Positions 16,902 through 25,655 of a DNA stretch of 64,000 nt are shown in pieces. Position 1 is the first letter of the stretch. Each line of letters begins with the position of its first letter. A program made the position numbers and the translations under genes. Where the stretch lies: positions 1,550,001-1,614,000 of the forward strand of contig NC_020891.1 of NCBI RefSeq assembly GCF_000355695.1, given 5' to 3'. Below the pieces are notes generated by a model. It did no database searches and had not been told where the DNA came from. It saw nothing but the letters and a program-made list of their open reading frames with translations. This DNA is from Clavibacter nebraskensis NCPPB 2581 (GTDB lineage: Bacteria; Actinomycetota; Actinomycetes; Actinomycetales; Microbacteriaceae).

Positions 16902-17633
16902 TCACACGGGTCGGGCGAGCTCCGCCGTGTCCGGCGCGCCCTGGTCGATCCCGGGCCCGACCTCGTCGATCGCGAGCTCCTCGACCACGTCCTCCGCCTG
17001 CGCGGCGACGGCGCGCAGCAGGTCGGGGGAGCCCTCGGCCGTGGGGTCGAGCCACTCCTCGACGACGTCGGGGGAGAGCACGACCGGCATCCGCTCCGCG
17101 AGCGCCTCCACCGTGCCGGTCGACGGCCGTGTGAGCACGGCGCAGCTCAGCACCCAGCGGGCCGGGTCGTCGGCGGCGCGCGAGGGATCCCGCCACCACT
17201 CGTACAGCGCCGCGAGGAGCACGGTGCCCTCGCCCGCGCCGACGAGGTAGGGGGTGCGGAGCCCGTCGTCGGTCTCGTGGTGCTCGTAGTATCCCGACAC
17301 CGGGACCGCCGCGCGGCGCGACACGAGCGCCTGCAGGAGCTCCGGCCGGGAGGCGAGCTGCTCGGCGGGGAGCTCCGCCAGCGGCGGCCCCTGGTCCGGC
17401 CCGGACGATCCCGCGGGCACGAGGCCCCACCTGGCCGACTCGAGGCGCCGCACGGGCACCTGGTCCTCCGTGTCGCCCTCCGCCCGGCGCGGCAGGGTGT
17501 CGACCAGGACCGCCACGCGCTGGCCGGGGACGATGCGCCAGGAGGGGGCGGCGATGGCGTCGCCCGCGTGATCGACGTCGAGCAGCCCGACCAGGTCGTC
17601 GGCGGTCGTGGCCCGGGCGAGGATGCGCGTCAT
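16902..17633 (-). CDS. Degenerate SRAP-domain protein (YedK/HMCES family)
   Basis: About 243 residues with the SRAP fold outline: WRIVPGQRVAV, RWGLVP, AVPVSGYYEHHE, LAALYEWWRD, AERMPVVLSPDVVEEWL and a terminal LARPV. Active members begin MCGRF and use Cys2, an Asn, a Glu and a His to crosslink to abasic DNA. Here position 2 is Thr (MTRILAR), the NARxE segment reads LAELPAEQ, and the His of IHxRxP is lost (LAERMP); only the Glu of YYEHH remains. It may be a pseudo-enzyme that still binds DNA ends. The ATG at 17633 is chosen because CAGGAT stands 7 bases upstream; an ATG at 17642 is the alternative. No LexA box is seen nearby. Confidence 0.72.
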   Translation of the reverse strand: MTRILARATTADDLVGLLDVDHAGDAIAAPSWRIVPGQRVAVLVDTLPRRAEGDTEDQVPVRRLESARWGLVPAGSSGPDQGPPLAELPAEQLASRPELLQALVSRRAAVPVSGYYEHHETDDGLRTPYLVGAGEGTVLLAALYEWWRDPSRAADDPARWVLSCAVLTRPSTGTVEALAERMPVVLSPDVVEEWLDPTAEGSPDLLRAVAAQAEDVVEELAIDEVGPGIDQGAPDTAELARPV

Positions 17634-17640
17634 GCCCTCC

Positions 17641-17646
17641 ATCCTG
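17641..17646 (-). promoter_or_regulatory. -10 hexamer CAGGAT of the SRAP-like gene
   Basis: CAGGAT on the minus strand, 7 bases before the ATG at 17633. It favours a leaderless start there rather than at 17642. Confidence 0.35.
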
Positions 17647-17824
17647 GCGGACGCGTCCGACGCCGACCGACGTGCGGACGGCTTCCGGGGACTGTCCGCT
17701 GGAGCCCCATTTGTTACGAAGTGGCGACAGGGGACGACCCGGTGCGGCCGTTCCGCCCCGACCGTGGTTCGCTGGTGTGCCTGGCAAGTGTCGATTCGTA
17801 GTGCCTACGAGGAATGAGCCACCC

Positions 17825-18730
17825 ATGATCGAGTTCCACCACGTCCGCAAGCAGTACCCGGACGGCACGCTCGCGATCGAGGACTTCAGCCTCGTCGTCC
17901 CGTCGCAGACCACGACGGTCCTCGTCGGATCCTCGGGCTGCGGCAAGACGACCCTCATGCGCATGATCAACCGCATGGTCGAGCCCACCTCCGGCCGCAT
18001 CGAGATCGACGGCACCGACATCGCCACCCAGGACGCCGTCCAGCTCCGCCGCAGCATCGGCTACGTGATGCAGAACTCCGGCCTCCTCCCGCACCGCAAG
18101 GTCGTCGACAACATCGCCACCGTGCCGCGCCTCACCGGCATCGACAAGCGGACGGCGCGCGAGGGCGCCCTGAGGCTCATGGACACCGTGGGCCTCGACC
18201 GCTCGATGGCCGACCGCTACCCGTCGCAGCTCTCCGGCGGCCAGCAGCAGCGCGTCGGCGTCGCCCGCGGGCTCGCGGTCGACCCGAACATCCTGCTCAT
18301 GGACGAGCCCTTCGGCGCCGTCGACCCGCTCGTGCGCGACGACCTCCAGCAGGAGCTCATCCGCCTGCGGACCGCGCTCGACAAGACGGTCGTCTTCGTG
18401 ACGCACGACATCGACGAGGCGTTCCTGCTCGGCGACCAGGTCGTGATCCTCGAGAAGGGCGGCCGCATCGCCCAGCAGGGCACGCCGCAGGAGATCCTCT
18501 CGAACCCGGCGAACGACTTCGTCCGCGACTTCGTGGGCGCCGACAAGGGCAAGCGCGCGCTGCACGTCGAGGACACCGGCACGGGCCAGGTGCTCGTCGA
18601 TCGCGACGGCCGGCTGGTGGGTGTGCTCGACGACGAGGGCCGCGCCGCCGCCCGATCCGCATCCGCTCCGACCGGGGCGGGGGCCGTGCACGCCCCCGGT
18701 GCCCCGGCGCAGGGTGCGGGACCCGCGTGA
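17825..18730 (+). CDS. Osmoprotectant-type ABC transporter, ATP-binding subunit
   Basis: A 301-residue ATPase of the ProV/OpuCA group. Walker A is GSSGCGKTT, the signature LSGGQQQRVGVARGL, Walker B ILLMDEPFGAVDP and the H-loop VFVTHDIDEAF. The motif YVMQNSGLLPHRKVVDNI is typical of betaine/choline importers. The C-terminus lacks the paired CBS domains used for ionic-strength sensing in OpuA and ends in an Ala/Pro tail. It leads a four-gene operon; the next gene overlaps as GTGA. Confidence 0.93.
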   Translation: MIEFHHVRKQYPDGTLAIEDFSLVVPSQTTTVLVGSSGCGKTTLMRMINRMVEPTSGRIEIDGTDIATQDAVQLRRSIGYVMQNSGLLPHRKVVDNIATVPRLTGIDKRTAREGALRLMDTVGLDRSMADRYPSQLSGGQQQRVGVARGLAVDPNILLMDEPFGAVDPLVRDDLQQELIRLRTALDKTVVFVTHDIDEAFLLGDQVVILEKGGRIAQQGTPQEILSNPANDFVRDFVGADKGKRALHVEDTGTGQVLVDRDGRLVGVLDDEGRAAARSASAPTGAGAVHAPGAPAQGAGPA

Positions 18731-19428
18731 ACTGGGTCATCGCCAACATCCAGACGGTGCTCGACCTGGCCGTCGCGCACGTGGCGCTGGCCGCGCCGCC
18801 CATCATCCTGGGGCTGCTCCTGTCCCTCCCGCTGGGCTGGCTCGCGAACCGGTACACCCGGGCCCGCGGCCTCCTGCTCACGGCGGGCGGGCTGCTCTAC
18901 ACGATCCCGTCCATCGCGTTGATCCTCGTGGTGCCCGGGCTCATCGGCACCTCGCTGCTGGACCCCCGCAACATCGTGATCGCGCTGACGGTCTACGCCG
19001 TCGCGCTCATGGTGCGCATCACCACGGACGCGCTCGCCTCGGTGCCCGCGGACGTGAAGCAGTCGGCCACCGCCATGGGCTACGCCGGCTGGGCACGCTT
19101 CTGGCGCGTGGAGCTCCCGCTCGCCGGGCCCGTGCTGCTGGCGGGCCTCCGCGTCGTCTCCGTGAGCACGGTGAGCATGGTGACGGTCGGCTCGCTCATC
19201 GGCGTGCAGAGCCTCGGCACCATGATCCTCAGCGGCTACCGGAGGTCCTTCTACACCGAGATCCTCACCGGCGTCGTCGGCATCCTCGTCATCGCCCTGG
19301 TGTTCGACCTGGTCCTCGTGCTGCTCGGCCGCGCGCTGATGCCCTGGTCGCGCTCGACGTCCAGCCGGGCCCGTCGGCGTAGCTCCGCCGCGGCGGACGC
19401 CATCGCCGTGACCGGAGGCCTGCCGTGA
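18727..19428 (+). CDS. Osmoprotectant-type ABC transporter permease (first)
   Basis: A 233-residue permease with about five or six membrane helices and the coupling-helix motif of the OpuCB/ProW family (SATAMGYAGWARFWRVELPLAGPVLLAGLR). GTG start overlaps the ATPase stop (GTGA). It forms the membrane channel with the second permease. Confidence 0.93.
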   Translation: MNWVIANIQTVLDLAVAHVALAAPPIILGLLLSLPLGWLANRYTRARGLLLTAGGLLYTIPSIALILVVPGLIGTSLLDPRNIVIALTVYAVALMVRITTDALASVPADVKQSATAMGYAGWARFWRVELPLAGPVLLAGLRVVSVSTVSMVTVGSLIGVQSLGTMILSGYRRSFYTEILTGVVGILVIALVFDLVLVLLGRALMPWSRSTSSRARRRSSAAADAIAVTGGLP

Positions 19429-20150
19429 ACCTGTTCGCCGAGGCGTTCGACCTCATCTTCGACGCGAGCCGCTGGAGCGGCTCGACCGGCACGGGCGTCC
19501 GGCTGGTGGAGCACCTCTCCTACACGTTCCTCGCCATCTTCCTGGCCGCGCTCGTCGCGGTCCCCGCCGGGCTCTACATCGGCCACACCGGGCGCGGACG
19601 CACGATCGCCGTCTCGCTCTCCGGCGGGTTCCGGGCCCTCCCCACGCTCGGCGTCCTCGTGATCTTCGGCCTGGTGTTCGGAATCGGGCTCACCGGCCCG
19701 ATGATCACCTTCGCGATCCTCGGGATCCCGCCGCTGCTCGCCGGCGTCTACGCCGGGCTGCAGGCCGTCGACCGGGCGACCGTCGACGCCGCCCGCGCCG
19801 TCGGGATGACGGAGTGGCAGATCCTCGGGAAGGTCGAGATCCCGCTGGCCCTGCCGCTCATCATCAGCGGCTTCCGGGCCGCGACCCTGCAGGTCATCAG
19901 CACCGTGACCCTGGGCGCCTACCTCGGGCTCGGCGGCCTCGGGCCCGACATCTTCACCGGCCTCACGACGCGCAACTACCCGCTCATGGTGTCCGCATCC
20001 ATCCTCGTCACCGTCCTCGCGCTGGTCGTGGACGGCGTGCTCGCGATCGTCCAGCGCCTCGTCGTCCCCCGGGGCGTCGTCGCCGCGGCGGGCCGTCCCT
20101 CCGACTCCGTCCGTGCCTCGTCGAGGCCGGCGGTCAGCATCACCTCCTGA
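19425..20150 (+). CDS. Osmoprotectant-type ABC transporter permease (second)
   Basis: A 241-residue permease paralogous to its neighbour, with the coupling motif DAARAVGMTEWQILGKVEIPLALPLIISGFR and ending in a Ser/Arg-rich tail. GTG start overlaps the previous stop as GTGA. Two distinct permeases plus one ATPase and one lipoprotein match the OpuCABCD layout. Confidence 0.93.
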   Translation: MNLFAEAFDLIFDASRWSGSTGTGVRLVEHLSYTFLAIFLAALVAVPAGLYIGHTGRGRTIAVSLSGGFRALPTLGVLVIFGLVFGIGLTGPMITFAILGIPPLLAGVYAGLQAVDRATVDAARAVGMTEWQILGKVEIPLALPLIISGFRAATLQVISTVTLGAYLGLGGLGPDIFTGLTTRNYPLMVSASILVTVLALVVDGVLAIVQRLVVPRGVVAAAGRPSDSVRASSRPAVSITS

Positions 20151-20163
20151 AAGGAACACAGCA

Positions 20164-21093
20164 ATGTCCCTCAGCATCTCCCGCCGGGTCCTCCTCGGCA
20201 CCGTCGCGGTCGGCACCGCGATGGCCCTCGCCGGCTGCGCGTCCGGCGACCCCACCGACCCGACCGGCGGCCAGTCCGCCTCCGCCGCGCCCACCGACAC
20301 CATCTCCGTCGGCTCCGCGGCCTTCGGCGAGAACGTCATCCTCGCCGAGGTCTACGCGCAGGCCCTCGAGGCCAACGACGTGAAGGTCACGCGCAACCTG
20401 CAGATCGGCGAGCGCGAGGTCTACCTCAAGGCGCTCGAGGAGGGGTCCATCGACCTCATCCCCGAGTACACGGGCAACCTGCTCGCCGCCTACGACGCCG
20501 ACTCGACGGCCACCTCCAGCGACGACGTCTACTCCGCCCTCGGCGACGCCCTGCCGGACGGCTTCGAGGTGCTCGACGAGTCGCCCGCCGAGGACAAGGA
20601 CTCGTACAACGTCACGAAGGAGTACTCGGCGGCCAACGGCGTCACGAGCCTCTCCGACCTCAAGGGCAAGACCGTCCGCGTCGGCGGCGGCGCGGTGCTG
20701 GGCGAGCGCGAGTACGGGATCCCCGGCCTCACGGGCACCTACGGCATCGACGCGAGCCTCGTCACCATCGAGGACCAGGGCGGCCCCAACACCGTCAAGG
20801 CGCTCCTCGACGGCCAGGTCGACATGGCGAACATCTACTCGACCACCCCGTCGATCCTTGACAACGGCTTCGTCACGCTCCAGGATCCCGAGAACCTCAT
20901 CAAGGCGCAGAACGTCGTGCCGCTCGTCAAGACCGCGAAGATGAACCCCGACGTCACGGCCATCCTCGACAAGGTGTCAGCTGCGCTGACCACCGAGGAC
21001 CTCACCGAGATGAACCGCCGCAACCAGGGCGACGAGAAGGCCGAGCCGGCCGCGATCGCCGCCGACTGGCTGAAGGAGAAGGCCCTCTTCTAG
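20164..21093 (+). CDS. Osmoprotectant-type ABC transporter, substrate-binding lipoprotein
   Basis: A 309-residue lipoprotein. The signal ends in the lipobox LAGC (Cys at about 20), so the mature protein is anchored outside the membrane. The OpuAC/OsmF fold is shown by ISVGSAAFGENVILAEVYAQ, DLIPEYTGNLLAAY and VRVGGGAVLGEREYG. Such proteins bind glycine betaine, choline, carnitine or, in the EgtU group, ergothioneine; which ligand fits here cannot be read reliably. An AAAGGAA ribosome binding site precedes the ATG. Confidence 0.92.
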   Translation: MSLSISRRVLLGTVAVGTAMALAGCASGDPTDPTGGQSASAAPTDTISVGSAAFGENVILAEVYAQALEANDVKVTRNLQIGEREVYLKALEEGSIDLIPEYTGNLLAAYDADSTATSSDDVYSALGDALPDGFEVLDESPAEDKDSYNVTKEYSAANGVTSLSDLKGKTVRVGGGAVLGEREYGIPGLTGTYGIDASLVTIEDQGGPNTVKALLDGQVDMANIYSTTPSILDNGFVTLQDPENLIKAQNVVPLVKTAKMNPDVTAILDKVSAALTTEDLTEMNRRNQGDEKAEPAAIAADWLKEKALF

Positions 21094-21125
21094 GAGGCGC
21101 CGGCCGGGCGGCGACGCCCGGGACC

Positions 21126-21161
21126 CGCGAGGGGTCGACGCGCGAGCGCCGGCCCCTCGCG
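21126..21161 (+). terminator. Hairpin terminator of the ABC operon
   Basis: Arms 21126-21134 and 21153-21161 (CGCGAGGGG / CCCCTCGCG) flank an 18-base loop, 33 bases after the lipoprotein stop. No U tract. Confidence 0.5.
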
Positions 21162-21241
21162 CCGTCCGTCGGTGCCCGGCCCGGGCACGACGGAGCATGA
21201 TGGATCCACCGCATGTCTTTCCCGATGGCAGGAGCTCGCGC

Positions 21242-21691
21242 ATGGCCAAGAAGAAGTCCCCGACCGGCGAGGTGAGCGTCATCGGCGCCGTCACCACGGT
21301 CGCCCGCGAGGTCCGCAAGCACAAGGCGGTCGCCGAGTCGGCGCCGCACGGCCAGGGCGCGAACATCCCGCCCGCGCCCAAGCGCAGCCCCGAGGAGCTG
21401 AAGCACGACATCCAGGCCGGCCGCGACGAGCTCGCGCGCACCGTCCGGGAGCTCGAGACGGCGCTCGACGTGCCGGCCCGCGCCTCCGAGCTGAAGGCCG
21501 ACGCCCGTGCCCGGGCCCGTGCCGTCCGCGACGACGTCACGACGCGCGTCCGCGCGACCGGACGCGACGTCGCGCGCCGCACGCGCGCGTTCACGAAGAA
21601 GGACCCGGCCGTCGCCGCGTCGATCGGCGTGGGTGCCGTCGCCGTCGTGCTCGCGGTCGGCGCCGCCGTCGTCTCCGGCGGCCGACGCTGA
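21242..21691 (+). CDS. DUF3618 family membrane-associated protein
   Basis: A 149-residue basic protein. The segment [24 protein letters not shown] is the DUF3618 signature, followed by a helical charged stretch and one C-terminal membrane helix ([20 protein letters not shown]). Function of the family is unknown; it is common in actinobacterial envelopes. Its TGA overlaps the probable CTG start of the polyketide synthase gene as CTGA. Confidence 0.85.
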   Translation: MAKKKSPTGEVSVIGAVTTVAREVRKHKAVAESAPHGQGANIPPAPKRSPEELKHDIQAGRDELARTVRELETALDVPARASELKADARARARAVRDDVTTRVRATGRDVARRTRAFTKKDPAVAASIGVGAVAVVLAVGAAVVSGGRR

Positions 21692-22908
21692 TCGCCTCCA
21701 TCCGGTCGATCGCCACGGCCCTGCCGCCGACGGTCCTCGCGCAGGACGGCGTGCGCGACCTCTTCGGCAGCCAGCCCGAGCTCGGGCGGCTCGGCACGCG
21801 GCTCGTGTCCGCGGCCTTCAACGCGTCGGGGATCCGCACGCGCCACACGGTGATCGGCGAGCTCGGCACCGCGCCGGGCATGGCGGGAGCCGACGCGCCC
21901 GCCGACGCCGCCGACGGCGAGCCCGTCTTCTACGACCGGACCACCGGCCGGATCCTCACCCCCGGCACCGGCGCACGCAACGACACGTACATCCGCGAGG
22001 CCCCCGCCCTGCTGCTCGGGGCGGCGCGCCAGGCGGTCGACGAGGCAGCGGGGATCGAGGCGGCCGACGTCACGCACGTCGTCACCGTCTCCTGCACGGG
22101 CTTCTACGCGCCCGGCCCCGATTACCAGGTCGTGCGGGGCCTCGGCCTCGGCGCCTCCACCCATCGCTTCCACCTCGGCTTCATGGGCTGCTACGGCGCC
22201 TTTCCGGCGCTCCGCATGGCCGCGCAGTTCTGCGCCGCCGACCCGGACGCCGTCGTCCTCGTCGTGTGCGTGGAGCTCTGCTCCCTGCACCTGCACTCGT
22301 CGGACGACGCCGACACCATCGTCGCCTCGTCGGTCTTCGGCGACGGGGCGGCGGCCGCCGTCGTCACCGCGCGGCCCGCCCCTGCCGGCTCCACCGTGCT
22401 CGACCTCGAGGCGTTCGAGACCGTCCTCACGCCCGTGGGCGAGGACGACATGGCGTGGACCATCGGTGACCAGGGGTTCGACATGATCCTGTCGAGCTAC
22501 GTGCCGAAGATCATCGACGAGCACATCACGGGCGCGCTGGAGCCGCTGTGGGCGCAGGTGCCCGCGCTCCAGGGCGTCGCCCCGGCGGCGATCGAGGACT
22601 GGGCGATCCACCCCGGCGGCCGCAGCATCCTCGACCGGGTCGAGGACCGGCTGGCGCTCGCGCCCGCGCAGCTGGAGGCCTCGCGGTCGACGCTCGCGGA
22701 GGTGGGCAACATGTCGAGCGCGACGGTGCTGTTCGTGCTCCGGCGGATCCTGCACGGGACGCCGCCGGCCGACGTGCCCGGCCGCCCCGACGTCGCGGAG
22801 CCCGCGCCGATACCGGCGTCCGGGCCCGGCGCGGGACGCGTGTGCGCCATGGCGTTCGGCCCCGGTCTCACGGTGGAGGCGGCGCTCATGACCCGCCGGA
22901 CCATCTGA
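21688..22908 (+). CDS. Type III polyketide synthase (chalcone/alkylresorcinol synthase family)
   Basis: About 406 residues. The catalytic triad is complete: Cys136 in [11 protein letters not shown], His308 in [12 protein letters not shown] and Asn341 in [12 protein letters not shown]. The family condenses an acyl-CoA starter with malonyl-CoA to resorcinols or pyrones in the cytoplasm. It is followed at once by a methyltransferase and an FAD hydroxylase, the layout of Streptomyces srsABC for phenolic lipids. The start is unusual: no ATG, GTG or TTG lies in frame near the domain start, so a CTG at 21688 overlapping the previous stop (CTGA) is proposed. A GTG further in (GVRDLF) would cut off the first strand. 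Confidence 0.88.
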   Translation: MIASIRSIATALPPTVLAQDGVRDLFGSQPELGRLGTRLVSAAFNASGIRTRHTVIGELGTAPGMAGADAPADAADGEPVFYDRTTGRILTPGTGARNDTYIREAPALLLGAARQAVDEAAGIEAADVTHVVTVSCTGFYAPGPDYQVVRGLGLGASTHRFHLGFMGCYGAFPALRMAAQFCAADPDAVVLVVCVELCSLHLHSSDDADTIVASSVFGDGAAAAVVTARPAPAGSTVLDLEAFETVLTPVGEDDMAWTIGDQGFDMILSSYVPKIIDEHITGALEPLWAQVPALQGVAPAAIEDWAIHPGGRSILDRVEDRLALAPAQLEASRSTLAEVGNMSSATVLFVLRRILHGTPPADVPGRPDVAEPAPIPASGPGAGRVCAMAFGPGLTVEAALMTRRTI

Positions 22909-23630
22909 TGGACCTGTCCCGGCGCGACACGGAGCTCATCGAGCTCATGGACGACCCGTCGTGCGACCCCGCGACGCTCGACCTCACCTACGCGCGGTTC
23001 GGGATCGTCAACAGGGTGGTCGCGGGGTGGCGCGGGGTCTACCGGTCCCGCATCCGCCCGCTGCTGTCCGCCGAGCGGGAGACGACGCTCCTCGACATCG
23101 GCTCGGGCGGCGGCGACGTGCCGCTCGCCCTCGCGCGATGGGCGCGCCGCGACGGGCTGCGGCTGCACGTCACGGGCATCGACCCGGATCCGCGGGCCGC
23201 CGCCTTCGCGCGCGCCCGGCCGCGGGACCCCGACGTCGAGTTCCTCGCCGCGTCGAGCGCCGAGCTCGCCGCCGATGGCCGCCGGTTCGACCTCGTGACG
23301 AGCAACCACGTGCTGCACCACCTCGACGCCGCCGCCTTCGACGCCCTCCTCGCCGACTCGGCCGCGCTCGCCCCGCGGGCGATCCACAGCGACATCGCGC
23401 GCGGCCGGCTCGCCTACGCCCTCTACGGCCCGGCCTCCCGGCTCGTCGCGCGCGGCTCCTTCGTGCACGTCGACGGGCTCCGGTCGATCCGCCGCAGCTG
23501 GACCCCCGTGGAGCTCGCCCTCCGGGTGCCGGCGGGTTGGCGCGTCGAGGGCGCCGTGCCGTTCCGCGTGCTCGTGGTGCGCGACCCGGCCGCGGGCGGC
23601 GCCGGGCCCGCCGACCGCACCGGCCGATGA
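22908..23630 (+). CDS. SAM-dependent methyltransferase of the PKS cluster
   Basis: A 240-residue class I methyltransferase. The SAM-binding motif LLDIGSGGGDVPLALA and the acidic GIDPDP are clear, followed by FDLVTSNHVLHHL. The ATG overlaps the synthase stop by one base (TGATG). By analogy with SrsB it would O-methylate the polyketide-derived resorcinol; that is inference from order. It also resembles UbiE/MenG-like proteins. Confidence 0.85.
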   Translation: MDLSRRDTELIELMDDPSCDPATLDLTYARFGIVNRVVAGWRGVYRSRIRPLLSAERETTLLDIGSGGGDVPLALARWARRDGLRLHVTGIDPDPRAAAFARARPRDPDVEFLAASSAELAADGRRFDLVTSNHVLHHLDAAAFDALLADSAALAPRAIHSDIARGRLAYALYGPASRLVARGSFVHVDGLRSIRRSWTPVELALRVPAGWRVEGAVPFRVLVVRDPAAGGAGPADRTGR

Positions 23631-24817
23631 CCCGCGTCGACGCGCTCGTCGTGGGCGGCGGGCCCGTGGGGATCCACCTCGCCGCGCTCCTCGCGCGGGC
23701 CGGCCTCGACGTGCGCGTGTGGGAGGCGCGGCCGACGCCCGCGCTGCTGTCGCGCGCCATCGGGATCCACGCGCCCTCGCTCGATGCGTTTGACCGCCTG
23801 GGCGTCGCGGGCGAGATGGTCGCGGAGGCGGTCCTGGTCCGCACGGGCATCGCGATGGGGCCGCGCGGGGAGCTCGGACGCGTCTCGTTCGCGGGGGTCT
23901 CGGCCACGCACCCCTACGTCGCGGCGCTGCCGCAGTGGCGCACGGAGGCGATCCTCGCGCGGCGCCTGGCCGCCCTCGCGCCCGAGGCCCTCACCCGCGG
24001 CGTGACGCTCACGGGGCTCGACGCGACGCCGCCCGACCTGCTGGGCGGCGTCGTCCGCGCGACCGGGCGGGACGCCGACGGCGCCGCCGTCGAGGTCACC
24101 GCCCCTCTCGTGATCGGGGCGGACGGCACGCGCGGCGTCGTCCGCGGGTTCCTCGGGATCGGCGTCGACGAGCGCCCGCTGCCGGACCGCTTCCTCATGG
24201 GCGACGCGCCCGACCGCACCGGCGGCGGCGAGGACGCGGTGGTCACGCTGCACCCGGACGGCGTGGTCGAGTCGTTCCCGCTGCCGGGCGGCCGGCGGCG
24301 GTTCGTCGTGGGCGTCCGCGCGGGGGAGCGCGACGGGGATCCGGCCACCCTCATCGCCCGCGCGGTCACGGCGCGCACCGGGCACGTCGTGTCGGCGGCG
24401 GAGCTGGATCCGGTCAGCGGCTTCGGCGTGCGCCGCCGCCTCGCGCGCCGCATGGTCGCCGGACGCGGCGTGCTGATCGGCGACGCGGCCCACGAGATCA
24501 GCCCCATCGGCGGGCAGGGGATGAACCTCGGTTGGCTGGACGCGGACGCCCTCGCGCCGATCCTCGTCGACGCCGTCCGCGCGCGCCGCGGCGTGCCGGA
24601 TCCCGTGCGCCTCGCCCGCTGGGAGCGGGACCGGCTCGCCAGCGCGCGCCGCGCGGCCGTCCAGTCGGAGATCAACACGGCTCTCGGGCGTCCCGTCCGG
24701 GGGCTCACCCGCCTCGTGCGCGACGCGGGACTGCGCGCCGTGCTCGCCTCGCCCGCCGCGGCCGGGCTCGCCTCCGTCTACGCCATGGGCCGGGACGCGG
24801 GCACGCGCGTCAGGTGA
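23627..24817 (+). CDS. FAD-dependent monooxygenase of the PKS cluster
   Basis: A 396-residue flavoprotein hydroxylase of the PHBH/UbiH type. It has the dinucleotide motif VVGGGPVGIHLAALLARAG at the N-terminus, the middle LVIGADGTRGVVR, and the flavin motif GDAAHEISPIGGQGMNLG. Overlap with the methyltransferase is ATGA. By analogy with SrsC it would hydroxylate the aromatic ring towards a quinone. Its end overlaps the end of the convergent UbiA gene by 8 bases. Confidence 0.87.
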   Translation: MTRVDALVVGGGPVGIHLAALLARAGLDVRVWEARPTPALLSRAIGIHAPSLDAFDRLGVAGEMVAEAVLVRTGIAMGPRGELGRVSFAGVSATHPYVAALPQWRTEAILARRLAALAPEALTRGVTLTGLDATPPDLLGGVVRATGRDADGAAVEVTAPLVIGADGTRGVVRGFLGIGVDERPLPDRFLMGDAPDRTGGGEDAVVTLHPDGVVESFPLPGGRRRFVVGVRAGERDGDPATLIARAVTARTGHVVSAAELDPVSGFGVRRRLARRMVAGRGVLIGDAAHEISPIGGQGMNLGWLDADALAPILVDAVRARRGVPDPVRLARWERDRLASARRAAVQSEINTALGRPVRGLTRLVRDAGLRAVLASPAAAGLASVYAMGRDAGTRVR

Positions 24818-25655
24818 GGCGCGTTGCGTTCAGCGCGAGCTGGGCGACGAGCAGCAGCGAGGCCGCCATGATCAGCTGGAACAGCAGGCGCCCCGGCGGC
24901 CGGGTGACGACGCGCACGGCGCCCCACGCGGCGATGCCCAGCGTGAGGACGAGCCCGGCGACCGCGAGCGGCGTGATCGCGTGCGCGGGATCCGCCAGCA
25001 CGGGACCGACGGCGACGACGACCGCACCCAGCGCCAGCGCCCCGAACGCGACGAGGCCCGACGGCACGCGCCCGAGCCGGTGCGGCAGGCCGCGCACGCC
25101 CGTGCGGGCGTCGTCCTCGAGGTCGGGCAGGACGTTGGTGAAGTGGATGGAGACGCCGAGCACCGCGCCGGTCGCCATGGCCCATGCGGCGGCCGGCACG
25201 GGATCCGGGCCGCCGAGGGCGACCACCGACGGCAGGGTCCCGAACGCCACGACGAACGGCACGACGCTCGCGGCGGTGCGCTTGAGCCCGGCGTTGTAGG
25301 CCCAACCCGCGCCCACCAGCACGCCGTGCGCGAGGAGGAAGGCGGGGCCGAGCGCGGCCGACGCCGCGCCGCACGCCACCACCGTCACGAGGGCGGCCGC
25401 CCGGACCAGGCCGACCGTGACCTCGCCGCGCGCGACGGGCTTGTCGGCGCGGGCGACGCTGCGGTCGCGCTCGGCGTCGATCCAGTCGTTGGAGAGGCCG
25501 ATGGACAGCTGCCCGAGGAGCACGGCCAGCGCCACCGCGGCCACGCGGCCCGGTTCGAAGCCGAGCGCGACCGCGAGCACCGCGGCGAGCACCGTGACGG
25601 TCGCCGTCGGCCCCGGGTGCGAGGACAGGGCGAGGAGCCGGAGCCGGCGGATCAC
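24810..25655 (-). CDS. UbiA family prenyltransferase
   Basis: A 281-residue membrane protein with about eight or nine helices. The first Asp-rich motif is NDWIDAERD and the second lies in LPDLEDD; both hold Mg and the isoprenyl diphosphate. ADKPVARGEV is a typical UbiA segment. It attaches a prenyl chain to an aromatic or quinone acceptor. Facing the polyketide operon, it could act on its product; a role in menaquinone-type or tetraprenyl lipid synthesis is also possible. The GTG start overlaps the upstream GNAT gene stop (GTGA). Confidence 0.87.
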   Translation of the reverse strand: MIRRLRLLALSSHPGPTATVTVLAAVLAVALGFEPGRVAAVALAVLLGQLSIGLSNDWIDAERDRSVARADKPVARGEVTVGLVRAAALVTVVACGAASAALGPAFLLAHGVLVGAGWAYNAGLKRTAASVVPFVVAFGTLPSVVALGGPDPVPAAAWAMATGAVLGVSIHFTNVLPDLEDDARTGVRGLPHRLGRVPSGLVAFGALALGAVVVAVGPVLADPAHAITPLAVAGLVLTLGIAAWGAVRVVTRPPGRLLFQLIMAASLLLVAQLALNATRLT

